Positions 1 through 8,235 of a DNA stretch of 64,000 nt are shown piece after piece (position 1 is the first letter of the stretch; each line of letters starts with the position of its first letter). Origin of the DNA: Streptomyces vilmorinianum. Lineage in GTDB: Bacteria > Actinomycetota > Actinomycetes > Streptomycetales > Streptomycetaceae. The translations under genes were made by a program, and so were the position numbers. The stretch covers positions 5,412,001 through 5,476,000 of the forward strand of contig NZ_CP040244.1 of NCBI RefSeq assembly GCF_005517195.1, read 5' to 3'. Under the pieces are notes generated by a model. That model was not told where the DNA came from, searched no databases, and saw only the letters and a list, made by a program, of their open reading frames with translations.

Positions 1-1242
1 GCAGCTCCTGACAAAGGAATCCACCCCTTCCGGGCTGGACAGCACGGCCCACATCGCCACCGGGTCGTGGAACCGGCCGACGAACGCGTCCGCGATCTGC
101 TTGTCGCCGGCCGCCCGGCCGAACAGCTCCATGACGTGCGGCGGGGGCGGCGCCAGGAAGGCGTTGCTCCACTCGACGACATGGCGTGCGTGGTCCCACA
201 GCCGGGCCGACGCGTCGCGGCAGAACGCGTCGTCGAGCGGACCGGTGGCGGAGGCGATGAGATCGGCCAGCGCGAACGCCGTGTGCGAGCCGAGGTTGGC
301 GCCCTGGGCGGTGAGCGGATCGTTGGTGATCCAGGCGTCACCGATGGCCAGGGCGCACGTGCCGTCGGCGAGGCGCGCCCATCCCCGGCGGACGGTCGGC
401 GTGACGCCGCCCTGCGCCAGTTCGCCCGGTGCGACGAGGCCGAACCGCGCGGTGTCGACGCGTTCGCGCAGACTCGGCGCGTACGCGGCCAGCAGACGCA
501 GCACCTCGCGGTGGAAGCCGGCCGGATCGGCGGCGGCGTCCAGGTGGGCGGGCGCCTCCAGCGGGCCGCCCGGCACCGCCTCGAAGGCCAGCACGTGGGC
601 CGGACCGAGGCGGGACAGGAACGGTATCCGCAGGATCTCCCCGATCCCGGGCAGGAAGTGGATGTCCAGCTCGTGCGGGACGTCCTCCCGGATGCCGTGG
701 TAGAAGCCGCTGCACAGGATCCGCTGGGGTGTCGTGTGGGGCGACCGCTCGGGGTCCACGGGGAACAGCTCCCGCATGGACCGGTCGCCGTTGGCGACCA
801 CCACCAGGTCGTGCCGACGGGCGACCTCGTCCACCACGACCGGGCCGATCCGTACGTTCCCGCCGCGCCGGGCGAACTCGGTGAGCAGGTGCGGCAGGTA
901 GAGGCGGAAGTCCACCACGCTCGACGGCGGTGCGAGCGCCGCGGCGAACTCCAGGTCGGCGCCCTCGCCGTGGATGGTGATCGCCCAGCTGTGCACCCGG
1001 GCGTCGTCGAACTGCCAGGCGTGCACGCCGAGCGAGTCCTCGCGCGCTTGCGTCGGGGCGAACCGGGCGGGGAAGTTCCGCGGCCGCGCCGAGCCGAGCT
1101 CTTCGGCGGTCTGCGCGGAGTACAGCGTCACTGGTACGCCGAGCTGCTGGAGGCGTAAGGCCAGTTGCAGCCCGGAGATACCGGAACCGATGATGCCGAT
1201 GTCGGTCTCGGTGTTGCCGGTGCCGGTGCCGGTGTCGGTCAT
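1..1242 (-). CDS. Styrene-monooxygenase-like FAD oxygenase (3' end off the window)
   Basis: Group E flavoprotein monooxygenase of the StyA/indole monooxygenase type, which epoxidises vinyl-arene-like double bonds with FADH2 from a partner reductase. The N-terminus has an FAD Rossmann motif (GIIGSGISG) followed by LQLALRLQQLG, and VDFRLYLPHLL near residue 100 matches the StyA family. The frame stays open for 414 codons to base 1, close to the full StyA length of about 415, so only a few residues are probably missing. Its ATG overlaps the stop of the upstream oxidoreductase (ATGA), so the two are translationally coupled. Last gene seen of the isonitrile cassette; epoxidation of a vinyl isonitrile is an attractive inference, not shown. 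No flavin reductase is visible in the window. Confidence 0.75.
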   Translation of the reverse strand, partial: MTDTGTGTGNTETDIGIIGSGISGLQLALRLQQLGVPVTLYSAQTAEELGSARPRNFPARFAPTQAREDSLGVHAWQFDDARVHSWAITIHGEGADLEFAAALAPPSSVVDFRLYLPHLLTEFARRGGNVRIGPVVVDEVARRHDLVVVANGDRSMRELFPVDPERSPHTTPQRILCSGFYHGIREDVPHELDIHFLPGIGEILRIPFLSRLGPAHVLAFEAVPGGPLEAPAHLDAAADPAGFHREVLRLLAAYAPSLRERVDTARFGLVAPGELAQGGVTPTVRRGWARLADGTCALAIGDAWITNDPLTAQGANLGSHTAFALADLIASATGPLDDAFCRDASARLWDHARHVVEWSNAFLAPPPPHVMELFGRAAGDKQIADAFVGRFHDPVAMWAVLSSPEGVDSFVRSC

Positions 1243-2375
1243 GCCGTCACCCGCTCGGTGAAGGAGTCCGACCGCAGCTGCTCCGCCAGCCAGACCACGC
1301 TCTCCACGGCGTACCCGGCGGCCTCGGGCGAGGCCAGGGCGGAGACGGGGATCAGTACGGGCAGACGCATGCCGGCGTCGACGAGTTCGCCGATCCGGTC
1401 GAGTACGGTCTGCCGGCTGCCCGTGATCGCCAGGTCGGCGACCAGCGCGTCGGGCACGACGGCCAGCGCCTGCTCGACCTGCTCCCGCGTCAAGCGGTGC
1501 GGCAGCAGGTGCGACAGCCCCTGGTAGTCCTCTCCGAAGGGATGGGCGACGCCGTACTCGCGCCACGTGGCGGCGCCGGCGTGCAGGGCCAGATACCGGA
1601 TCGCCTTGACCTGGCACAGCTCGCGGGCCGCCTCGTCGGTCTCGGCCACGATGATCGGCACTCCGCCCGCGGCGACGATCCGGTCGGGGTCCCGGCCCGC
1701 GGCGACGGCCGCTTCCCGTACGACGGCCCACCTGCGGGCGTACTCGGCCGGCGCCATCAGATCCGACGGTATCCAGCCGTCGCCGTACCGTCCGGCGAGC
1801 GCGGTCATACGGGGGCCGCTGCCGCCCACCCAGATCTCCGGGACGCCGCCGTCGGGCGCGCGCAGGTCCATGACCGCCTGGTCCAGGGTGAAGAACTCGC
1901 CCTTGAAGTCGTACGGCCCCTTGGAGTCGAAGAACATCCGCAGGATCTGCAGCGCCTCCTCGACGCGGCTCACCTGGCGGTCGTGGCGGATGCCGTAGGG
2001 CTGGAGGTTCTCCTGCGCGCCCGCGCCGATGCCGATGACCGGCGGGCGCTCGGTGAACTGAGCCAGCGTCAGCGCGGTCTGGGCCAGCACCGCCGGGTGC
2101 CGGCGGTGCGGATCGGTGACCCCCACCGCCAGCCGTACCGGACCGGCGTGCGAGGCGAAGTTGCCGAGCACGGTGGCGAATTCGAGCGACAGGTCGGGGG
2201 TCGGGAGCGCCGCCGCCACGTAGCTGAAGTCGGTGTCCCATGCCTGACGCGGAAAGACGTTGATCAAGTGGTCGAACACAAGGAACGTGTCCAGCCCCGC
2301 GGAACGCGCGAGGTCGAGCAGACCCCGCCCGCCCTCGACCGGCCCGACGGCGTCCCACGCCAGTCCCACCCTCAT
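1239..2375 (-). CDS. LLM-class (probably F420-dependent) oxidoreductase
   Basis: 378-residue luciferase-like TIM-barrel protein. It has the family layout: FLVFDHL near residue 33, VGVTDPHRRHPAVLAQ near 105, GIGAGAQEN near 140, and the phosphate/flavin-binding IWVGGSGPRM near 200. Most actinobacterial members use F420 for hydride transfer or reduction. Translation is coupled to the StyA-like gene by ATGA and lies 63 bp after the PvcB-like gene, so it sits in the same transcript. Role inferred from context: reduction or oxidation of an isonitrile-derived intermediate. The exact substrate cannot be read from the sequence, and FMN use is possible. Confidence 0.78.
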   Translation of the reverse strand: MRVGLAWDAVGPVEGGRGLLDLARSAGLDTFLVFDHLINVFPRQAWDTDFSYVAAALPTPDLSLEFATVLGNFASHAGPVRLAVGVTDPHRRHPAVLAQTALTLAQFTERPPVIGIGAGAQENLQPYGIRHDRQVSRVEEALQILRMFFDSKGPYDFKGEFFTLDQAVMDLRAPDGGVPEIWVGGSGPRMTALAGRYGDGWIPSDLMAPAEYARRWAVVREAAVAAGRDPDRIVAAGGVPIIVAETDEAARELCQVKAIRYLALHAGAATWREYGVAHPFGEDYQGLSHLLPHRLTREQVEQALAVVPDALVADLAITGSRQTVLDRIGELVDAGMRLPVLIPVSALASPEAAGYAVESVVWLAEQLRSDSFTERVTA

Positions 2376-2438
2376 ACCCCGCTCCTCACAGCCAGTGCTT
2401 TCGCGATGAACTCGTCGGCGCCCAAGGGATCGCCGGCC

Positions 2439-3284
2439 TCAGATGACCTCGACCCGCTGGAGGTGGCGCTTGGTCGGACCGCTGAACGCGTTGCGCCCGT
2501 GGATGAGCGAGAAGTTGTCCGCGATCAGGATGTCGCCGGCCTGCCAGTCGTGGTCGTAGCAGTACTCCGGGCGGTGCACGCGCTCGGCGAGCGTGGTGAG
2601 GAACTCCTCCACCTCGGACTCGTCGATCCCGTGCACCTTCACGTACACCGGGTTCTTGTACTTCTCCGGCGACAGCGGCTCGGCGAACCGCAGCACGGGC
2701 ACGCCGGTGGCGGGGTGCTGGGAGACCAGCCGCTCGGTGATCTCGCCGCCGTAGTGCACGACCTTGTCGGTCGAGTACGTCATGCTGATACGGCTCCAGC
2801 GCTCGCGCAGCTCGTCGTCCGCGTCCCGGTAGACCCGGGAGGTGTCGGAGAAGACGGTCTCCCCGCCCACGCCCGGAGTCACGTCCAGGCACTGGAAGAA
2901 GAAGTAGCGCGGGTCCGCCTCGACGAAGGCGCCGTCCCAGTGGAACGGCACGTCGCCGCTGTCGAACAGGTAGTTCTTCGGGTTCTCCTCGACGACGAGG
3001 TCGACCACCTCACCGGGCTCCCACTTCAGGACCTCGCCCCACTGCCGGCAGTAGTCGGCGAAGTCCTGCTTGGGCAGCAGCTGGAAGCCGCGCAGCACCA
3101 GGACGCGCGACTCCTCGGTCCAGCGCTTGAGCGTCTCGACCGGGATGTCGTCGATCCGGGCGCCGCCGCCGGCCGCCTCCACGATGCGGCCGAACGGGCG
3201 GAGCGGGGTGTGCGTCAGCTTGGTGTGCTCGGTGGAGCCGCAGGGGTAGCTCCGCTGGGTGGACTGTGACGCCGAATTCGACAC
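2439..3284 (-). CDS. PvcB-type Fe(II)/2-oxoglutarate oxygenase of isonitrile biosynthesis
   Basis: 281-residue TauD/TfdA-fold oxygenase. The iron triad is visible as HWD in FHWDGAFVE (about residue 115) and the distal His in NFSLIHGRNAF (about 257). HPATGVPVLRF and the terminal KRHLQRVEV agree with 2-oxoglutarate binding by Arg. Family knowledge: PvcB/IsnB enzymes act on the isonitrile of Tyr or Trp made by PvcA/IsnA, usually by decarboxylative desaturation to a vinyl isonitrile or by desaturation. The gene begins 12 bp after the isonitrile synthase stop, the classical pvcA-pvcB pairing. Whether the product keeps its carboxylate cannot be judged from sequence. Confidence 0.85.
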   Translation of the reverse strand: MSNSASQSTQRSYPCGSTEHTKLTHTPLRPFGRIVEAAGGGARIDDIPVETLKRWTEESRVLVLRGFQLLPKQDFADYCRQWGEVLKWEPGEVVDLVVEENPKNYLFDSGDVPFHWDGAFVEADPRYFFFQCLDVTPGVGGETVFSDTSRVYRDADDELRERWSRISMTYSTDKVVHYGGEITERLVSQHPATGVPVLRFAEPLSPEKYKNPVYVKVHGIDESEVEEFLTTLAERVHRPEYCYDHDWQAGDILIADNFSLIHGRNAFSGPTKRHLQRVEVI

Positions 3285-3296
3285 GGCAGTGCCTTC

Positions 3297-4289
3297 CTAC
3301 GATTTGATGGCCGACTGAGGGGCGACGAAGTGGCTCGGGCGACCGTTGCGCCAGACGACGGAGGCTTCGAGTTTCTCCGCGTCCCATTTCTTGACCAGCG
3401 AGAGCTTGGCGCCGTCGTCGAGCACGACTCCGTGCCACGGCGTCAGCCACGCGTCCCGGGTCCGCAACAGCCGCACGCCTATCTTCTGCGAATGCGGTGA
3501 TTGCGGGTGTATGGACAGTCGAACGGCCTCCGGGAACCGCTCGGCCACCACCCGGCTCCAGGCATTGCTCCGGCTGATGGTCTGGTAGGCCAGTTCCTTG
3601 GACTCGTTCCGCAGCGCCGTCCGCGAGGCTTTGTCGCCCCTGACGCCCACAGCGTCCTCGAACATGAAGCGATGGATTCCGTTGAAAAGGGATCGGGTGG
3701 CGCTGTCGGTGCGCACGTCTTCCTTGAGCTCTTCCACCGACGGGGCGTAGTTGGCTTCGAGCACCTGGCGCAGTTTCGGGTAGTCGACCCCGCCGAACGC
3801 GTCGTCGAGCCCGTACAGGTCCAGCGACGAACAGTTGGCCGTCTCGATCATCTCCGCCAGACGCACCCGGTACTCGGTCACCGCGTCGTCGGTCACGCCG
3901 ACCACGTCACCGAACACGTGGCCGTCCGAGCAGATCGTGATCCGCGCGCCCGCGGGGTGGAAATGGCCGATGTAGTCGCACAGCGACTGGAGGGAGCTGA
4001 GCCCCACGTACTCGCCCATGTCCGGGAGCTGCCCCAACACCTTGGTCAGGTTGGGCGACTTGGCCGGGAACGCGGGCAGGACCAGGTGGATCGGCTCCGA
4101 CCGGCGGATGAAGTGGTCGAGCTTGGCGCGGTGTTCCTCAAGACAGGCCGTACAGGGCGCGGTGAGACACTCCTGACCGTCGACCGCCTCGCCCGATTCC
4201 TTCTCGGTCCGCCGGAAGTAGTACAACAGCTTGACGATCTTCTCGGCCAACTCCGTGCGAGATATGTCCTCTATCGGGTGTGTACTCAA
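3297..4289 (-). CDS. Isonitrile (isocyanide) synthase, PvcA/IsnA/Dit1 family
   Basis: Converts the alpha-amine of an aromatic amino acid (Tyr or Trp in known members) to an isonitrile using ribulose 5-phosphate. Diagnostic family motifs: LVLPAFPAKSPN, KVLGQLPD, then PGARITICSDGHVFGD. I chose a TTG start at 4289 because GGGGGAG lies 5 nt upstream and gives 330 residues, the normal family size; starts further upstream add a segment that does not look like this family. Cys-rich CLTAPCTACLEE near residue 37 is a small oddity. First gene of the pair with the PvcB-type oxygenase. Substrate (Tyr versus Trp) is not assigned. Confidence 0.88.
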   Translation of the reverse strand: MSTHPIEDISRTELAEKIVKLLYYFRRTEKESGEAVDGQECLTAPCTACLEEHRAKLDHFIRRSEPIHLVLPAFPAKSPNLTKVLGQLPDMGEYVGLSSLQSLCDYIGHFHPAGARITICSDGHVFGDVVGVTDDAVTEYRVRLAEMIETANCSSLDLYGLDDAFGGVDYPKLRQVLEANYAPSVEELKEDVRTDSATRSLFNGIHRFMFEDAVGVRGDKASRTALRNESKELAYQTISRSNAWSRVVAERFPEAVRLSIHPQSPHSQKIGVRLLRTRDAWLTPWHGVVLDDGAKLSLVKKWDAEKLEASVVWRNGRPSHFVAPQSAIKS

Positions 4290-4663
4290 TTCGACTCCCC
4301 CGTTTGAAAAGATGCGGACAAGGAATTGGTTGACGACATGGCGAGGGAAGCGCCCGGCGTTGTAGCTCACCGTCGAGCACCTCGTTGTCGTCACCCAGGG
4401 GCCGGCACTGGAAAGGCATCCGAATCGGATTCGACCGTCGGCGCCACATCCCCGACCGATTATCTCGGCTGATCGTCCCGGAAAAGTGCATCGACTTCGG
4501 CTCACCCCCAAGACGCTGCTTAGGTTTCCACAGCCCGGAGTGGCCTCGCAATAGCTGACCGATTAGATACGAACACCGACCGATAAGGGAATGATTATGG
4601 AGCTCCCGGCGGCAGGTGAACCCACCCTCGTTGTTTCACCGCTGAGGCTTTCGCAACCTCGTG
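4290..4663 (-). promoter_or_regulatory. Gene-free 374-bp leader before the isonitrile synthase
   Basis: No coding sequence recognised between the PLP enzyme stop and the isonitrile synthase start. Base composition is clearly less GC-rich than the flanking genes (for example 4561-4600), as expected of a Streptomyces promoter region. It probably carries a promoter for the isonitrile genes, but I could not pick a convincing -35/-10 pair. Confidence 0.4.
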
Positions 4664-6019
4664 TCATCGCAAGAAGTCCGGTTCCCGCCGGGGGTCGGGC
4701 ACCGGCACCCAGCCCTCGTCGGAGCGCTTGTACGTCCACCGCGGACCGTCGCGCAGCAGCTCGGCCAGCGCCGCGAGGAACCGCTCGACGTGCTCGGCGG
4801 TGGTGCCCAGACCGACGCTGGCCCGCAGGGCGCGGCCGGCCCCGTCGTCGCCGCCCGCCATGTGGTGCACGGCCTGGTGCGCGCAGAACGCGCCGTACCG
4901 GATGCCGATCCCGTGCTCCGCGGCGAGCGCGGTGGCGATCAGCTCCTGGTCGGCCGGTTCGCCGGCGCGGTCCGCGAGGGTGAACGACACGACGCCGATC
5001 CTGGGGTGGTCCGGGCCCCACATCCCGAGCGGGCGCACACCGGGTATCTCGGCCAGGCCCAGGCGCAGCCGGCCGGCGAGCGCCTCCTCGTGGGCCGTGA
5101 TCGCGTCCCATCCCGCCGCCGACAGGGTGTCGCAGGCGACGGCCATCGCGTGGGCGCCCACCACGTTCGGTGAACCCGCTTCGTGCCGGTGGGGCAGGTC
5201 CGACCAGGTCACGGTCTCCAGGCCGGCGTCCTCGGCCACGCGCGCGCTCGCTCCCCCGCCGGCCAGGTAGGGCTCGGCGGCGGCCAGCCAGTCGGGTGCG
5301 CCCACCAGGGCGCCCGCGCCGAACGGGGCGTACAGCTTGTGCCCGGACAGCGCGACCCAGTCCACGCCCAAGGCGGTCGCGTCCAGGGGCCGGTGGGGCA
5401 CCAGCTGCGCGGCGTCGAGGACCACGCGGGCGCCGTGCCGGTGGGCCACCTCGGCCAGTTCGGCCACCGGCCACACCTCGCCGGTGACGTTGGAGACGCT
5501 GGTGATCACCACCAGCCGCGGCCCTGTCGCCGGTGTGGCGGCCAGTGCGTCGTCGAGCACGCGCAGCGCGTCGTCCGGCCCGGTGGGCACCCCCAGCCGC
5601 CGGACCTCGGCCTCGCGCCACGGCAGCAGCGCGGCGTGGTGGTCGGTCGAGAACCGGAACACCGTGGTGTCCGGCGGCAACGCGCGCGCCAGGAGGTTGA
5701 GCGCGTCGGTGGTGTTGCGGGTGAACAGGACGGCGTCCTCGGGCCCGGCGCCCGCGAAGCTCCGTACCGAGGCCCTGGCCTGCTCGTAGACCCGCGTGGA
5801 CACGTGGGAGGTGAAGCCCGAGCCGCGGTGCACACTGCTGTACCAGGGAAGCAACCGGTTCACCGCGTGCTGGACGGCGGTGAGGCAGGGCGCGCTCGCC
5901 GCGTGATCGAGATTGGCGTGGGATATCTGCCGTCCGTCGACCAGCGGAACGGACAGATCCGCGCCCACGACTCCCGGAATGCGCTCGATGCCGGTGGTCA
6001 CTATTGGCTCCATCAACAT
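4664..6019 (-). CDS. Class V PLP enzyme, cysteine-desulfurase-like
   Basis: 451-residue fold-type I PLP enzyme of aminotransferase class V. PLP lysine in ALSGHKLYAPFG; NLDHAASAP at the N-terminus and FTRNTTDALN match the SufS/CsdA-like group. The loop RYGAFCAHQ places a Cys where SufS-type desulfurases have the persulfide Cys (RxGxHCA). ATG at 6019 chosen because GGAGGG lies 5 nt upstream. First gene of the isonitrile cassette and divergent from the LysR gene. Possible roles: sulfur delivery to an isonitrile product or amino-acid transformation; the first is speculative. An isopenicillin-epimerase-like lyase is the alternative reading. Confidence 0.75.
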   Translation of the reverse strand: MLMEPIVTTGIERIPGVVGADLSVPLVDGRQISHANLDHAASAPCLTAVQHAVNRLLPWYSSVHRGSGFTSHVSTRVYEQARASVRSFAGAGPEDAVLFTRNTTDALNLLARALPPDTTVFRFSTDHHAALLPWREAEVRRLGVPTGPDDALRVLDDALAATPATGPRLVVITSVSNVTGEVWPVAELAEVAHRHGARVVLDAAQLVPHRPLDATALGVDWVALSGHKLYAPFGAGALVGAPDWLAAAEPYLAGGGASARVAEDAGLETVTWSDLPHRHEAGSPNVVGAHAMAVACDTLSAAGWDAITAHEEALAGRLRLGLAEIPGVRPLGMWGPDHPRIGVVSFTLADRAGEPADQELIATALAAEHGIGIRYGAFCAHQAVHHMAGGDDGAGRALRASVGLGTTAEHVERFLAALAELLRDGPRWTYKRSDEGWVPVPDPRREPDFLR

Positions 6020-6583
6020 ACCGACCCTCCATTGCCTTTGCTTTGGCGTGGCTCCACGTTTTGCACAGCACTGAGCGGACGGTTCCCTTTGTGCGCAAAG
6101 AACGCACAGAGTGGTTTCACGGCACGTGAGAAGCGTGAGAAGTGAGCAGCTGGAGGGTGCGACGACGGGCGGCGGACACGGTCGGGCCTCCGGTGTCGCC
6201 AAGCCGGCCCCGCGACGTACGACCGGCCGAACGAGCAGCGGCGCAGGCGCTCGTCCCGCGCGGTGGGCGGTGTCCGGCGGATGAACCGCGTGGTGCGGAC
6301 CGGCGGCGATGCGGACGTGACCACGGGGTCGCCCCCGGATTTAACCCACTGGAAACTCCCCCGCCTCCACTATCCCGGCTCCGCCACAACCGGCAGGTCA
6401 GACCCCGAATTCCAAGCGGAATGAACCGATCGGGTGACCCACCACCCTGCCCCGCGCTAGAGTGTGCCCCGCTACAGTGGGGGTCCATGCTGCCATTTGC
6501 GCCGTGGCTCGGTCAACGCTTTATCCATTACGCATATACGGGCAGCGTTAAATTAAACATTATGAATCTAGGGGGAGCCGACC
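6020..6583. promoter_or_regulatory. Divergent promoter region between the isonitrile cassette and the LysR gene
   Basis: 564 bp without a convincing gene. The stretch from about 6510 to 6570 is AT-rich just before the LysR RBS (GGGGGAG). It contains an interrupted inverted repeat AACGCT (6515-6520) / AGCGTT (6544-6549), a plausible LysR-type site for autoregulation or control of the divergent operon. The rest (6030-6480) is ordinary GC-rich DNA in which I see nothing definite. Assignment of the repeat as an operator is inference. Confidence 0.35.
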
Positions 6584-7543
6584 ATGGAGGATCCGACTGT
6601 TCACCAACTGAGACTGCTGCTCACGCTGGCCGAGGAACTCCACTTCAAGCGTGCGGCCAGCAAGCTCTATCTCAGCCAGCCCGCGCTCAGTCAGCAGATC
6701 CGGTCCCTGGAGCAGCGACTCGGCGTGCAGTTCTTCACCCGCACCAGCCGCAGCGTCGAACTGACCCCGACAGGGCAGGCGTTACTGCCCTTAGTCCGGA
6801 AGGTCGTCAACGCGACGGAGCACCTGCGCAACGCGGCGTCCCGCTCCGCGCTCGGCGACACCCGGCTGAGGCTGGGAGTGTGCGAGAACGTCGCCGCGCT
6901 GGAGGCGACCCGCAGCGTGCTCGGCGCGCTCTCCGCCCTGTACCCCTGTATGGGCCCGGAGATCCACGTGCTCGACTTCGTCGAGCAGATGACCGCCCTG
7001 GAGAACGGCACGATCGACGCCGCGTTCGCCTACCTGCCGGTACCCGAGGGCATGCACAGCCAGCCGCTGACCACGGAACCGCGCGTGGTGTGCGTCGCGA
7101 GCTCGGACCCGCTGGCGACGCGCTCCTCGGTGACGCTGGCGGACCTGGCCGGCTATCCGGTGGTGAGCCTGGCGTCGCAGATGTTCCAGGAGGGCCGGGA
7201 CTTCTGGGCGGCCGATCCACGCCCGGACGGCACGCCCGTCAACTACACCAGCCACCACGTCACGCGCTTCGAGTCGCTGCTCTCGATGGCCTCCTTCGGC
7301 GGCGCGATCGCCTTCGTCCCCTCCGCGGCGGCCCGCCTCTACCCCCGCCCCGACATCCGCTACCTCCCGGTGCGCGACCTGCCGGACTGCACCCTGGGAG
7401 TGGTCTGGCCCACGGTCCACCGCGACAAGCCCCAGATCACGGCCTTGGAGGACATCTGCAGACAACTCCACCGCACGGGCCTCCCGACGGGCGACGCGCA
7501 GAACCTCACGCCCCTGCTGGAGCTGGAGTCGGCCTACTGCTGA
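6584..7543 (+). CDS. LysR-family transcriptional regulator with two TTA codons
   Basis: 319 residues; N-terminal winged HTH (HQLRLLLTLAEELHFKRAAS, then LSQPALSQQIRSLEQRLGV and FFTRTSRSVELTPTGQALLPL), followed by a LysR effector-binding domain. It is the pathway-type regulator closest to both the isonitrile cassette (divergent) and the sulfation/LysW operons. Two in-frame TTA leucine codons lie at 6782-6784 and 6791-6793. In Streptomyces TTA codons need the bldA tRNA, so translation is expected to be delayed to late growth. Start: ATG 10 bp after GGGGGAG. Targets and effector are unknown. Confidence 0.9.
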   Translation: MEDPTVHQLRLLLTLAEELHFKRAASKLYLSQPALSQQIRSLEQRLGVQFFTRTSRSVELTPTGQALLPLVRKVVNATEHLRNAASRSALGDTRLRLGVCENVAALEATRSVLGALSALYPCMGPEIHVLDFVEQMTALENGTIDAAFAYLPVPEGMHSQPLTTEPRVVCVASSDPLATRSSVTLADLAGYPVVSLASQMFQEGRDFWAADPRPDGTPVNYTSHHVTRFESLLSMASFGGAIAFVPSAAARLYPRPDIRYLPVRDLPDCTLGVVWPTVHRDKPQITALEDICRQLHRTGLPTGDAQNLTPLLELESAYC

Positions 7544-7599
7544 CCAGGCCGCTCGCCGTTCGCCGTTCGGGGGTGAGATCCCTGTCCCCCGGCCGGGCA

Positions 7600-8235
7600 T
7601 CACACGACGACCGAGGTGACGACGAGGCCGCCCTCTATGAGCCAGCGGCCTCGCACAGCGGTCAGCGGGCCGGTCCGGTGGAGGGAGGCCTCGAAGGTCC
7701 GGCGGGAGGGAGTGAAGCGGAGCGTGGCGTCCTCGAAGTCGAGCCAGGAACGGGCCAGCGGGAACCAGGCCTTGTAGACGGACTCCTTGGCGCTGAACAG
7801 CAGCCGGTCCCAGTGCACTTCGGGCTCGCGGGCGGCGAGTTCGGCCAGGTGCGGGAGTTCTTCCGGGCGTGTGACGGTCTCCCGCACCCCGTCCGGCAGC
7901 GGCAGGTGCGGTTCCGCGTCGATGCCGAGTGAGGCGATCGGCGCTCCCGCCCAGGCGACGGCCGCCGCCCGATAGCCGTCGCAGTGGGTGAGGGCGCCGA
8001 CCACGCCCTCCGGCCAGAGGGGTTCACGGTTCGGGCCCCTGAGAACCGGCGCCGGAGCGTGCCCGAGCCGGCGCAGCGCGATGCGTGCGCAGTGCCGGGT
8101 GGTCGCGTACTCCCGCCGCCGCTTCGGCACCGCGCGGGCGACGGCCGTCTCCTCCTCGGGGAACAGCAGGGCTCCGGCGAGGTCTCCGTACGCCTCCTGG
8201 ACGGCGACGCCCCGCGGCAGTATCCGCTCGATCAC
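7600..8235 (-). CDS. Sfp-type 4'-phosphopantetheinyl transferase
   Basis: 211 residues. Loads CoA-derived phosphopantetheine onto the carrier domains of the NRPSs and free ACPs in this window. Sfp-family motifs are present: GALTHCDGY (about residue 80), SLGIDAEPHLPLP (about 100, Mg-binding Asp/Glu) and FSAKESVYKAWFPL (about 147). The start is GTG and overlaps the stop of the upstream acyl-CoA dehydrogenase (GTGA), making it the last gene of the sulfation operon. Resembles the EntD-like siderophore group in length and in the FxxKES motif. Confidence 0.9.
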   Translation of the reverse strand: MIERILPRGVAVQEAYGDLAGALLFPEEETAVARAVPKRRREYATTRHCARIALRRLGHAPAPVLRGPNREPLWPEGVVGALTHCDGYRAAAVAWAGAPIASLGIDAEPHLPLPDGVRETVTRPEELPHLAELAAREPEVHWDRLLFSAKESVYKAWFPLARSWLDFEDATLRFTPSRRTFEASLHRTGPLTAVRGRWLIEGGLVVTSVVV

